DNA of 64,000 bases from Toxonevra muliebris (taxonomy: Eukaryota > Arthropoda > Insecta > Diptera > Pallopteridae): the NCBI GenBank assembly GCA_963691655.1, contig OY829328.1, positions 72,916,400 to 72,980,399 on the forward strand, written 5' to 3'. Positions 35,822-46,599 of the stretch are shown here, piece by piece; the stretch's first letter is position 1; each line of letters starts with the position of its first letter. Made by a program: the position numbers and the translations under genes. Below the pieces are notes generated by a model. That model did no database searches and had not been told where the DNA came from. It saw nothing but the letters and a program-made list of their open reading frames with translations.

Positions 35822-35910
35822 GTTCCTGAGCCAAGTTCAAAAACAATTTTTTTCTCAAGTTACTTTCTTGATCTACCTACTTTGGTTCCCGCTCGTCCTT
35901 AATGGGTTAA

Positions 35911-36494
35911 GGCCCAAGAATTAAGCGGCATTCATTACATATGTCCAAAGTTATATGAAGTTCAGATGTGTTCTTTTAACTTGGCAGTTAAATACTTAAT
36001 ATGCAGCGTATTCTATGGAACTTCTTTATAAGCCAGACATCTATCTGAAATGCTAGGAACTACAAACGAATCAAGAGATTGTCGAGAAAGGGATTCTAAC
36101 AACAAGCAGCATGTGACTGCTACTCGAACTTAGCTGTTTATAGATGTGAAGGGCGGTAGATATTTTCCTAGGGCTGCGATGGCCAGGAACAATCAGAAAG
36201 TCCAGAAAGTGAGAACATGGTAGATGTATAATGAAAAAGATTGTTATGTGCTAGTAAAGTCTCCTAAGGTGTCGATGTTCACATTCACATTGATTTATAG
36301 ACCATAGGTTTATCTCATTAGGTGCACAGTAGGTTGGTTTTTAAAAGCAAACTCTGTAAAGTTAGGTGTACTTAAAAATTGAAAAGTGATACTTAAGTTT
36401 TTAAACTTAAGCTGATTAAAATTTCATTAAACAAGATCTAACATTTTGGGCCACTCAATTAGAAATTTTAAAAAATAGAAATGATGAACCAAAA
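35911..36494. other. unassigned sequence
   Basis: The section 35950-36300 is less AT-rich than its surroundings and may be old transposon DNA, but no domain was recognised. Confidence 0.4.
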
Positions 36495-36705
36495 GGGACT
36501 TGTTTGAAGTGGTTGTTCGATCCACACACTAAATTAGCCAATTAGCGCTAACGTTTCATAGCCACTTCCTCAGTTATTTTTGGTTAAGTTCAAACGATTG
36601 CCTTGGGACTTGTTTGAAGTGGTGGTTCGATCCACACACTAAATTAGCCAATTAGCGCAAACGTTTCATAGCCAGTTATTTTTGGTTAAGTTCAAACGAT
36701 TGACT
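36495..36705. repeat. 110-bp tandem duplication
   Basis: Two copies start at 36495 and 36605 with GGGACTTGTTTGAAGTGG. They are nearly identical except for a missing CTTCCTCAGT block in the second. Each contains GGTTCGATCC-like text that resembles a tRNA B box, without an A box. Confidence 0.9.
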
Positions 36706-38955
36706 ATTGAGTTTGTCTCCACATACCGAGGATCCCAGACGTGATTGAGAAAATCTGAGTACAGGGTCGGAATCACCTTTCAATTTCTTCCGAATTACTT
36801 TTAAAAAGTTATCCATCCACCATTTGATATTTACTGTTGCTCTGTGTAATCGTTTTTGTTCCATCAAAATTTGTTTCATTTTTATTTTTCATCCTATAGC
36901 AGTTGATTCAACCATCACTCGTTTAAAGTTATAGTTCTTCAAAATGTGCCGTTTTCCTTAATAAAATTAGTTTCCTAAACAATTTCTTCACTTCCTTAGG
37001 GGACAAGCGATTAGTTTATCTTACATTAACTAAATTTTTACCCTCATGTATTTATAAGAAAATAATAAGAAAATGCATACTTAAGTATGTGAGTTGCGTA
37101 ATTAATTTAGATTCCTTAAAAGCCAAAAAAAATACAAAAAATAAGGAAAACAATAACCAAGGATAATGTGTGGCAAAACAGGAAGCGGAAATTAAAAATG
37201 ACACAACGTAAATTGAAGACAACAAATTTAATGTTAATATTATGCGCGCTACTTTGATATTTTCAAGAACTTTGGAACCTTTTTCTTTTCTTTTCTTTCA
37301 TTTTTTTATTTTATTTTTTTTTTTGCAGTTTGTGATGATAAATAAGGGCACATTTATTAAACGCTAACTAATATGAGGATAAGTATAAAAATAATTGTGT
37401 ATTCTTTGGTTGTGTCATTCTTTGAAAATGTCATCAATGTTCGGTCGCTCAGGTAAATTAACACCCTTATGCATTACTTAAACTGAATATCTTTTCTTTT
37501 TGCGTAAATAAATGCCTACATTTGTTTATGGTCACTTTGCAAAATATGTAATAAGATATTCTGCTACCACTGCTGAGTTTTTGTGACTAATTGATTTTCT
37601 ACTCGTACACAGACAAAAGGAATATAAATGCGCCACTGTGCATTGCACAGTTTGATTTTTTACGATATATGGTATATCCATAACACATAAATTTGAAAAT
37701 TTGATAGTTATTTGAAAAATTGAATAAGAACGCATTTAGATTTTGGTTTTTTTCTTTCTTTTTTGAATAGAAAATTAATTTTATATTTAAAGAAAATTAA
37801 ATAGTATTCATGTTTCTGGTTTAGGAATCGTTTGTACCATTGATTTATTTTCGTTACTAATGCCAGTTAATCTGAGAATTGATGAAATTTTGATTAACTA
37901 TCCATACATTTATTAGTGTAAATACAATTTTATTCCAGAAGATCCAGAAGTGCTACAATATCATATTATATATCAATTTAAAGAGCTTGACGAGTAGGTT
38001 AGCCAAAAACTATCAGATTTATAATCGGTTTAGCCAATTCTTAAATATTAGTGTCGGAAGTTCTTTAAAATTCACTCATTGAACAAAGCATTGCATTTAT
38101 CTTTGTAAAAATCACTGCTTAAGCGGGAGTAAATAACAAATAAGAGAGAGAAAAAGACATGAGTAACGGCGTTTCTCAGAATTATATAACGTATTATCTG
38201 CATACACAAATAACAAAACAAACACCAACGAGAAGTTTGGTTCTCTTTTGATATTTGTTTTTTCATTAAGAGGTTTCTTGACAAAAAAAAAAGCCCCAGT
38301 TACTGGGGCCTTACCAACTAGTTTTATTTATTTTTTCATCACAATCAGTTTATACTTTAGCAAACTAAATATCATAGGATTTTAGCGGCATTAAGTTTTA
38401 AGTATTGAGGTTTTGGATATGAAGGAATAAAGAGTGATATCGGATATCCTTCGTGGATCTTCGACGTTTCTCCAGTATCTTATAATCATAATTTAAAAAC
38501 CATTTTCATGTGGAAAAATACCAAAATATTTAATAGATACAGTTACGAAACATAACTATCTTACACCAATACTGGGTATATTATGGTACTATGTCCAGTT
38601 TAGATGTCAGATTAAGATCATTTTATTCCCAACTTCTGCTAGTGATTTGAGATTCTAGAAACCATATCTAAACTAGTACTGGGGTAATCTAATTTTTCAG
38701 CATAAGTACATAGGTTTTTTAGAAGTACTGCACAAAATATAATACTTCTGAAAATTATTTTCTCACAGCACAAACAAAAAATAGTTGAACTTAGATTTAC
38801 ACCATAGGAAACTGAATATGGTGGTGAGGAGGTCCCTGGTGGTGAAAATCCAAATTATAAAAAAATGAACTTATACCACTTTTGTCTCAACGGCTAAATT
38901 AATAAAGGTCTTAAATAGAATAAGAAAATCCACTTAAAAGGAGAAGCTCTGATTA
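36706..38955. other. AT-rich non-coding sequence
   Basis: A block at about 36720-36780 matches 43675-43740 (AAAATCTGAGTACAGGGTCG). No gene was recognised. Confidence 0.5.
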
Positions 38956-38956
38956 C

Positions 38957-39365
38957 ATAGTGCAACAATTTTCAGGCAATTGTTTCGTTCCTTAACGTAA
39001 CCTGCCTCATATGAAAGTATTAATTGTTGGTAGTAAAATCCTAGCTGTAAAAACCCTAGTGCCGTAAAATATTTTTGTGGAACACTTTAACTTTTGAACC
39101 CCTTTTAAAGAGGGCTTTCTGAAATTTCTCAAGAAAGGATCAAAAATACCAATACGGTTAGGAATTAATGGGTTAAATAATTCTGAGAAAATTTTAGTAT
39201 GGGTTTCTGAAGACAAGATTCATCTTATTTTTATTAAAATTTGGAAATTTCAACCCACTGCAAATAAAAATTGTGATAAGGTGGACCAAAACTCAGGTAA
39301 GGTTTTACTACCACTAACTAATAGTGGTTCCGTTGAGGCCCGAAAATGTCTGTTGCACTGTGTTA
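38957..39365. mobile_element. inverted-repeat element, ~100-bp ends
   Basis: The left arm (GTGCAACAATTTTCAGGC, then TCATATGAAAGTATTAATTG) is the inverse of the right arm, which ends GTTGCACTGTG. The right half matches the repeat at 58150-58620. Ends of the form CA-GTGCAA resemble hAT termini, but no 8-bp target duplication is clear. Confidence 0.6.
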
Positions 39366-39529
39366 TCAATTCTTAGACTATTTGTTAATAGCTATAACCT
39401 TATAAATCATAAATTTGAAATAGTCTATGTAAGCACAGTTTTAAATTTCAATTAAGAAATGAAGAAAAGACTTAATCGATTTTTAAAATAATATCTAATA
39501 AGTTAGTTAAAATTTCACTTAATGTCCAT

Positions 39530-39666
39530 AGGATCACCGATGACTCATATAAGTTCATGCCGTCAGGGACTTTTGTTTTGATTAAAAAATGTAACAAAAT
39601 ATGAAGGTCAGAGATTACAAATGCAGGTTCAGTGTTTCGCTATCTCTTATGTTCCCGAAAGGGTTA
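39530..39666 (-). repeat. partial piggyBac-type MITE (CCCTTTCGGGA end)
   Basis: Read on the minus strand it begins TTAACCCTTTCGGGAAC, followed by GAGATAGCGAAA. That parallels 43848-43900 (CCTTTCGGGACCGTAAGG, GAGATAGCGCAAAA). Only one end is clear. Confidence 0.55.
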
Positions 39667-39822
39667 AAGAGAGTTTTCTAAGAGAAAACGAAAAGGTACA
39701 TACGTCCAAGAGACGTTAACCTAGTTTCCAGCTCTTAAGAAATTGCTTAATTCCATACAAAATGCTCAATATAATTTTGCTTGTAAAATTTCTTTCGAAT
39801 CAGTTTCCAGATTTACTTAATA

Positions 39823-41130
39823 CCACCTTGATCAAAAAGTTTCCGGAATATATTCAAAAAATTAAAAATACAAGTTTATTCATCTAAATCTATATTGTCT
39901 TTTCAAAGTAATCCCCATCGACTGCAACATACTTATGCCAGCGCTTGAACTAATCCTCAAAACATTTTTTATATTCGGTTTTTGGGTATGCCCATCAGTG
40001 CTTCCTGCAATTTTTTTATTACTTCCTCCCGGCTGCTGAAACGCGTTCCCCGTAATGGTTTTTTAACTCGATTGAACAGAAAAAAGTTACAGGGAGCCAA
40101 ATCAGGTGGAGGCTGTTGAATGGTATTTGTTGCATTTTTCGTCAAAAAATTACGAATAATGATGGCACTGTGCGACGGTGCGTTATCATGGTGCAAAATC
40201 CACGAGTTTTCTATCCACAATTCTGGTCTCTTTCGGCGAATTGCTTAACGCAAACATCTCATAACGCCTAAATAATACTCTTTGTTTACTGTCTGGCCTT
40301 CTGGCAAAAATTCATGATGCACTACACCGTTGTAATCCATGAAAACCGTGAGCATTACATTCTTTTTTGACTGAAAACGACGTGTTTTTTTTTGGTCTCG
40401 GCTCATTTGGTGAACGCCATTCACTTGCCTGATGTCAGGATTGCATGTCGTACTCATAAACCCACGTCTCGTTTCCAGTAATGATACTTTTGATGAATGT
40501 GGGATCGGATTCAGCCTCGCAAATCATGTCTTTTGCGACGTCAACACAGTCTCTTTTTTGCATGAAATTTAGGTCTTTTGGCACCAACTTTGCTGCTACA
40601 CGACGGAAACCCAAATCCTTAACCAAAATGTCTTGGACAGATCCATAGGCAATGTTCAAGTCCTCCGCTATCTCTCTGATGGTTAATTTGCGGTTATTGA
40701 CCAATATTTTTTTTTACTTTATCAATGTTTTCGTAGGTTTTCGATGTCGATGGTCTGCCACTGCGTTCATCATCATCGATTGACTCACGACCACTTTTGA
40801 ACCGCTCGTGCCACTGGTAAACGATCGTTTTCTTTAGAGAATCGTTGCCGAAACACTTTTCCAACATTTCCAATGTTCGCGCACCATTAAATACGTTTTT
40901 TACGCAAAATTTAATACAATACAATTTAATAAAATTGTAAAAAATCGCCAACACACACAGAGATAGATGTACTCTTGGCTACGTAACTTTTGCAAATGTC
41001 AAGCTATGACGCTAAGATTTAGAGGGAATATCAGGAACAGATGTAGCAACTTAACAAAAAAAGCGAACGCAAATCGGAACTATGGGAGCGTCAAACGGTG
41101 GTTATTCCGAGAACTTTTTGATCAAGATGG
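39823..41130 (-). mobile_element. full-length mariner-family element (1.3 kb)
   Basis: The inverted ends CCACCTTGATCAAAAAGTTT and CCATCTTGATCAAAAAGTTC are bordered by TA (39821-39822 and 41131-41132). One transposase relic fills the element on the minus strand. Confidence 0.92.
39969..40954 (-). pseudogene. mariner-family transposase, catalytic residues lost
   Basis: The minus strand gives, in three frames, an N-terminal helix-turn-helix (SLKKTIVYQWHERFKSGRES then DDDERSGRPSTS), IREIAEDLNIAYGSVQDIL, then SIITGNETWVYEYD, VMLTVFMDYNGVVHHEFLP, WILHHDNAPSHSAIIIRNFL and DLAPCNFFLFN. Two of the three catalytic Asp residues are changed: TGD to TGN and APCD to APCN. The middle one (HDNA) remains. 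With frameshifts added, it cannot be an active enzyme. Confidence 0.9.
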
Positions 41131-41132
41131 TA

Positions 41133-42357
41133 TTTCAATAGATTTTTGCATCGTTTTATAAACACTGAAGGTGCAATCTTGTTCTCAAAAAAGCAAGAAA
41201 ATAATACAAATTCATTATTTCTTGAAATAACAGCTGTGTGTATATAAAATTAAGGTAAATTGATTTCGAAATTATTGATACACACGCCAGCAGTTCCTCT
41301 ACTGCAGGTATGGACTGACCCAATACTGTGGGCTTCTACGTCTTTTACTTCTAAAGGAACAATGTCTTTTTTCCTTGAACATTTGCTTAAGATGTGGAAG
41401 CTTGCCTCACTTCGAGTGTTTCTCAATCATTGTAGATCCTGGTTGGCGACGAGATGTTGGCACCCAATTTTTCGCATTAAACGCCCACTATTTATTTTAT
41501 ATTTTCCATCGAATAAATTATCATTTATTTATTACATACGCCCACATTTATTTAAACTTCATATAAAATAAATGGAACCCTCTTAAAACTCCAAATAATT
41601 ATTCAAGAAAATGAAATAAAGCTGTCAATAATGAGAACAATAAACTAAACAAAATTCAGTAAATCCCAAAAATTTCTCACAATAATTCACATAAAATTCA
41701 ATACATCCATATATCAATCAAATGGTTTGAAACATTTATGAATTTATAATATTAAATTTAAAGGCAATACTATTGATTAATGCCATAAATTTATGAAATA
41801 AAGAAATGGAGAAAAAAATATGCCACATTAAAAATGTGTTAAAAGTCATAAAAATAGATTAAAATTCTATGAGATGAAAGTGAAAATGACAGAATTCAAA
41901 TGTATAACGAATGTTGAATGTAATTTTATTACCAAATAAAATTGATATTAAAGTGATGTAATGCATTTCCTGATTGAAGGGAGGCGAGAGTAAGCGTTAA
42001 TTTGATGGGCAGCTGGCATCAATTCTTGTACTTACTAGTCTTTTGAAGGATATAATAAAGCAATTTGAAGAAATTAAGTCAAAATTATGTGATGTGACTG
42101 ATGTGATAAACATAAGATTAAGACATAAGATATCGTAAGGCTAAAGTAAATAATTATGGTATTTAATAAAACCTATAGACATTGGTTATATTTTTAAGTA
42201 GCTGCATTCCCACAACATCCTATCCTTTTAAAGACAATATAAATTTTTCACCAGAAAAGGCTCAATCTACACTCTCTTGTGGTAGCCGAAACTGTTAAGT
42301 TTACTTGTGTTGCTTCAAAAATATTTTATCCTTTCGCAACTCTAACCAAATCAATAA
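41133..42357. other. AT-rich non-coding sequence
   Basis: The 41260-41571 frame has more balanced composition than its flanks but resembles no known family. No gene was recognised. Confidence 0.45.
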
Positions 42358-42359
42358 TA

Positions 42360-42662
42360 CAGTAGAACCCCAATTATCCGGACTCATAATTCTCTATTGC
42401 ATAACGATGCCTTTAGGCACATTTTGAATTTGTAACGTAATTTTCAAAGTAAAAGGGCAAAGTAGCCTATTAATGGCTGCAATGAAGAGATGCTATTTGT
42501 TACGTCAAAGTTCAAGTTTTTTCAAGCCAAAAATGTTACATAGCATTTCCATATATCTTTGTTCTTGACTTCTTTGATTTGACTAGGAAATCGATTATAC
42601 GGATTTTCGATTATCCGGAATACCCCTGATTTTAATTATTCCGGATAATCGGGATTCTACTG
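42360..42662. mobile_element. pogo/Tigger-type MITE
   Basis: CAGTAGAACCCCAATTATCC starts the element. The inverted right end reads CAGTAGAATCCCGATTATCC. TA borders both ends (42358-42359 and 42663-42664). These termini are typical of Tigger-like elements. At 303 bp it carries no gene. Confidence 0.92.
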
Positions 42663-42869
42663 TAAAAATTTTTTAATTATGTTTTGGGTTTTGTCGTCTA
42701 AAATTCTCTTGAGAAAAACTTGAGCGCCCGAACGTTTCAACAAATTTGGTGCAGGTTTGAGTTCAGGTTCAGAAAGAGAATTCGGGTTGGGCTTGAAAGC
42801 CTGATAGTTACCGAATTTTTGGAGTCAACGATTGGTTATTATTATGAATTTGAAGCCACAAGATTAACA

Positions 42870-43440
42870 TTCCCAAGACTTTAAAAAAAAAAGTTTTAAT
42901 GGAGAATACTTATGTTTTCCGCAGATTGTTTCTTATTTTTTCTAATGGTTAACCAGTATAAAAGGATTATTAACCAAAGAAATTAACAATTTTTAACTCT
43001 CAAGGGGTAATTTCTTATGAAAAGTTGGACCTCGGTAATTTTTACCTTTGATGACCCCAACTGCTTTTTGATTGGAAATATTTTTCTCGAAGATTGTTTG
43101 TTGGTTTTCCAACGTTAAATCCAGTATAAAGGCATTAAATCAAAAACTAAATTTTAGTCTTTCAAAGATTAATTTCTGGGAAAAAGTTAGACTTACTTGG
43201 TTTTGATCTTCAATAGCTTCCACTATTTTTTGATGATTAATATTTTCTTCCAAGAATGTTTATTATTTTTATCAACAATTAATCCAGTATAAAGGGATTT
43301 TTATATAAAACAAAAATTTTGTTTTTCAAGTATTAATTTCTTAACAAAAAGTTAGACCTAGGTAATTTTAATAATTTTGATCTTCGCTGACCTCAACTAC
43401 TTTTTGAAGGAGTACATTTTGCATCAAAACCCATATACCA
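42870..43440. repeat. ~165-bp degenerate tandem repeat
   Basis: Three units are marked by CCAGTATAAAGGGATT-like text at 42953, 43121 and 43284, each followed by AATTTCTT and AAAAGTTGGACCT-like blocks. Divergence is high. Confidence 0.75.
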
Positions 43441-43510
43441 AATAGATCTTCGCTGACCTCAACTACTTTTTGAAGGAGTACATTTAGCTACAAAACCCAT
43501 ATATCAAATA
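43379..43510. repeat. 66-bp recent duplication
   Basis: Two near-identical copies of ATCTTCGCTGACCTCAACTA and the following text start about 66 bases apart, inside the older tandem array. Confidence 0.85.
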
Positions 43511-43844
43511 GTGGTTTTATATAAAACCCAAAAGGGTGGTCAAAGCGGGTTGGTGAATGATTGCTGTCTAAGTAATGTCCATCCACGATAAGCAATCTTC
43601 TCTTAGCTATGAAGCATCTACAAATTTGTGTTGGTCTAAGGTATACCAAAATTATGAATTTTGCCCCTTATATCGGGAATCCCAGAAGTGATAGAAAAAA
43701 TCTGAGTACAGGGTCGGAATCAGCGACCCCCAATTACATTAAAAAAGTTATTCAGTTGCCATTTAAAATTTACTGTTGCACTGTGTAATTAGTCTAAAAA
43801 ATATGAACTGCCAAATTTGGAAGATATTTCAAGAAAATCTAAAT

Positions 43845-44030
43845 TAACACCTTTCGGGACCGTAAGGAAACCAGAGGAGATAGCGCAAAATCGGATCCGG
43901 ATTCGTATTGTCTGACCCCAATTTCTTGTTGCAATTTTTGATCAAAAGAAACATTTTGCAGCCTCTGAAGGCCTAAATTTACATGGGTCAGAGGTGACCC
44001 TGTAGCTTTCAATGGGATTTTTTTACTTAC
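43845..44030 (+). repeat. truncated piggyBac-type MITE copy
   Basis: It begins CCTTTCGGGACCGTAAGGAA and continues with GAGATAGCGCAAAATCGGAT, parallel to 44092-44190. No right end was found. Confidence 0.55.
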
Positions 44031-44091
44031 TTTTCCCTTATATTTTTATTAGATATTGTTTTAAAGATAGACAAAGTTATTTTTCACTTAA

Positions 44092-44564
44092 CCTTTTCTT
44101 GACCGTAAGGAAATTAGAAACGATAGAGCAAAACCGAGCTCGAATTCTTTTAGCCCCATTTCATTGCAAAAAAAGTATTTAAAAAGTTTCCATCGTAGAC
44201 GTTAGGGTCACCGGTGACCCATAGCAAAAGTTGTATTTCCCAAAAAGTGAAGAAAAATTTAAAAATATGAGAAATCATGTTTGAGTAAATAGTTTTTCCC
44301 ACAACATATTAAAAATTTGGTGCATTTGGATAAATTTTGAAAAATTGTGAGTGATTGAAGATTAACAAAAAATAGAATTTTTTCACTTTGATCCGCTACA
44401 GTACCGTTATCTAAAAAATATTTCGAATTTTTTTTTTAAATGAAATTGAAAAACCTTCAATTCTTTTTCCAAAAGTCCTAAATTTATAAAAATTTATTCT
44501 ATAGTTTTTAAAAAATCGCAAAAATTAATCTTGTGACACCGGTGTTACCATGGTACCGAAAGGA
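44092..44564. mobile_element. piggyBac-type MITE, 473 bp
   Basis: TTAA borders both ends (44088-44091 and 44565-44568). The left end is CCTTTTCTTGACCGTAAGG and the inverted right end is TCCTTTCGGTACCATGG. The inverted repeat is imperfect but recognisable. GGTGTTACCATGGTACC near the right end echoes the MITE at 26984-27465, so the two may be related. Confidence 0.6.
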
Positions 44565-44569
44565 TTAAA

Positions 44570-45756
44570 ATAATATAATTAGACTGCACAGGCCTGTAAA
44601 ATTTTGAATTCTACCCAAAAAGTTAAGTAGTGCCGACTAACTGATTTCAAGTCTGATCGCAGAATTAACAAAATTACACTTTTCTGATATCTCGAAACAC
44701 TAAAATCATGAAAGATTCTGTGAACAGATTTGGATTCCAAAATACCATTGGAAAATTACTACTTTCGTTTTTGAATGTGTGGAGTACAAACCTTTGCTAT
44801 TAGTTTTTATTTTTTTTTAGTGTGGCCACAAAAACTTTTTCCCTTCTACATATTAAAAGATTCCAAAACATCTGCCCAATTCTATATTTAAGCATTGTGC
44901 ATTCGAAACTTCGAACTTGGAAAAGAGCTAAATGTTTTTTACTTTATTTAGTATTTAAAATTGCAATTAGTAATGTGATACTTTTATTGAAAGGATAAAC
45001 CACAAAATGTACACTTTTCTTTACATAAGCAGCTTAGGGAAACTTTAGACATTGAAGCTGTTATTTTTACTCATATGTAGAACGCATTTTTATTGAAACC
45101 ACAAAAATGTGCATGAGAAAATATATTGCATGCAGCATTTGCTGCACACAGGACGAAAAGACGAAAAACTAAAATATACGTTAAAGTCATAAAAAAAATG
45201 CGTTTGTTGAAATTTTTTTATGATTAAAATTAAATGCAAAAATAGTAAAATGCAAAATATAAAAAAAAAGAAATTAATAAAAATCAGCAATAAAATTGAT
45301 GGATTCGTTGCGCTGCAGTGATAAAAATAATAAAAATAGAAAAACTCATAAAATTGCACAATGAAAAGAATACTATAAAAAAATAGTATATTTATATATT
45401 ATGCAAAAAGTATATTTTCAATAAACTACTACTACCCTATTACACATGTACATACCATATATCTAATAACAGTTAGCAACCCTGAAAAAAAGATCATCAT
45501 AAAATATGTAAGTCCATTAAAGCGATAACAACGGATTTAAATATTATTTTACAACGATGAGGTGCTGCGATCTTTTATTTTTTTTTTATTTAAACTTGCT
45601 ACAGGAGAAGACAAGCAAGCGAGAAAGAATCATTTCCACAATAATCCCATTAACAGGATTATGTATGGGCAATAAATGTGGCAGCATGGAAAAAGAAAAG
45701 AAGAAAAAATAATTGCAAAAGTACAACGCTCAGGTAACCCAATTGAAGATCAAGTA
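44570..45756. other. AT-rich non-coding sequence
   Basis: No gene or named repeat was recognised. Confidence 0.5.
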
Positions 45757-45962
45757 ATAATTTATATGCAAAGGATATGCTGCAGGATGAATGCATCAAC
45801 TGTTAAAGGGTAAATATAAATATAAATAAAAATGCAAAAATAATAAAGAACCATGATGCAAATCTACTTTAAAATGCACGCGCATCAACTTAAATAATTT
45901 GTGACAGCTTTGTTGCAAATAAACGAAGAAGAAGAATGCAAGGGAGCAGATTGCAATGTTTA
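45757..45962. repeat. 206-bp direct repeat, first copy
   Basis: It is identical, as read by eye, to 46389-46594. It begins ATAATTTATATGCAAAGGAT and ends GATTGCAATGTTTA. The 426 bases between the copies are unique, with no recognised gene. Confidence 0.95.
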
Positions 45963-46388
45963 GCAAAATGTTACTTTATGCTTTTGTTGTTTGTAAGGAA
46001 ATTCTCTTTCACACATTTTTTTTACACAATCGATTCACTGATGATTCATGATGAAGACGATCCTGTCTACATTTTAATAAGTTTATCATTTTAAGAGCTG
46101 TCAATATCAGCAGCGCTCACGAAAGTGTGAGAGTAAGTGTTAAGCATTTGTTCAACAAGGCATTTGCAAATTATTGTATTCAGTTTGCTAATAATTATTC
46201 AACAAAAAAGGGTTGTAATAGTTTAGTAATTAATTTTGTTTTCTGTTGTGAGAGTTATGTAAATTTGTAAAATATTGGTGAGAAAATCAGTGAGCCAAGT
46301 GGCTGAATAGCAGTAGCCTGTAGATTTCATTATATCTAACTTATTAGAAAAATCTTAAATTAGCTAATATTTTTGATCGCACTGAAGT

Positions 46389-46594
46389 ATAATTTATATG
46401 CAAAGGATATGCTGCAGGATGAATGCATCAACTGTTAAAGGGTAAATATAAATATAAATAAAAATGCAAAAATAATAAAGAACCATGATGCAAATCTACT
46501 TTAAAATGCACGCGCATCAACTTAAATAATTTGTGACAGCTTTGTTGCAAATAAACGAAGAAGAAGAATGCAAGGGAGCAGATTGCAATGTTTA
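46389..46594. repeat. 206-bp direct repeat, second copy
   Basis: It is identical to 45757-45962 at an offset of 632. It abuts the RTE remnant that begins at about 46595. Confidence 0.95.
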
Positions 46595-46599
46595 TTCCA

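Larger units (their letters stand above)
34501..35906. mobile_element. piggyBac-type MITE, copy split by a DD37E transposon
   Basis: The left piece CCTAGTAATGCCTAGCGGTG and the right piece ending GCTCGTCCTTAATGGG match the 133-bp MITE at 33092-33224. TTAA borders the whole (34497-34500 and 35907-35910). About 20 bp of the MITE around the insertion point (TGGCACTTTGTCGCTGAGCC in the empty copy) is missing. Confidence 0.85.

Noticed and set aside
36495..36705. GGTTCGATCC text as a tRNA gene B box
   Set aside because: No A box at the right distance and no cloverleaf. It is part of a 110-bp duplication.
38290..38310. GCCCCAG-TTA-CTGGGGC hairpin as a bacterial-type terminator
   Set aside because: The sequence is eukaryotic and no gene ends there. 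A seven-base stem is likely chance or part of an old repeat.
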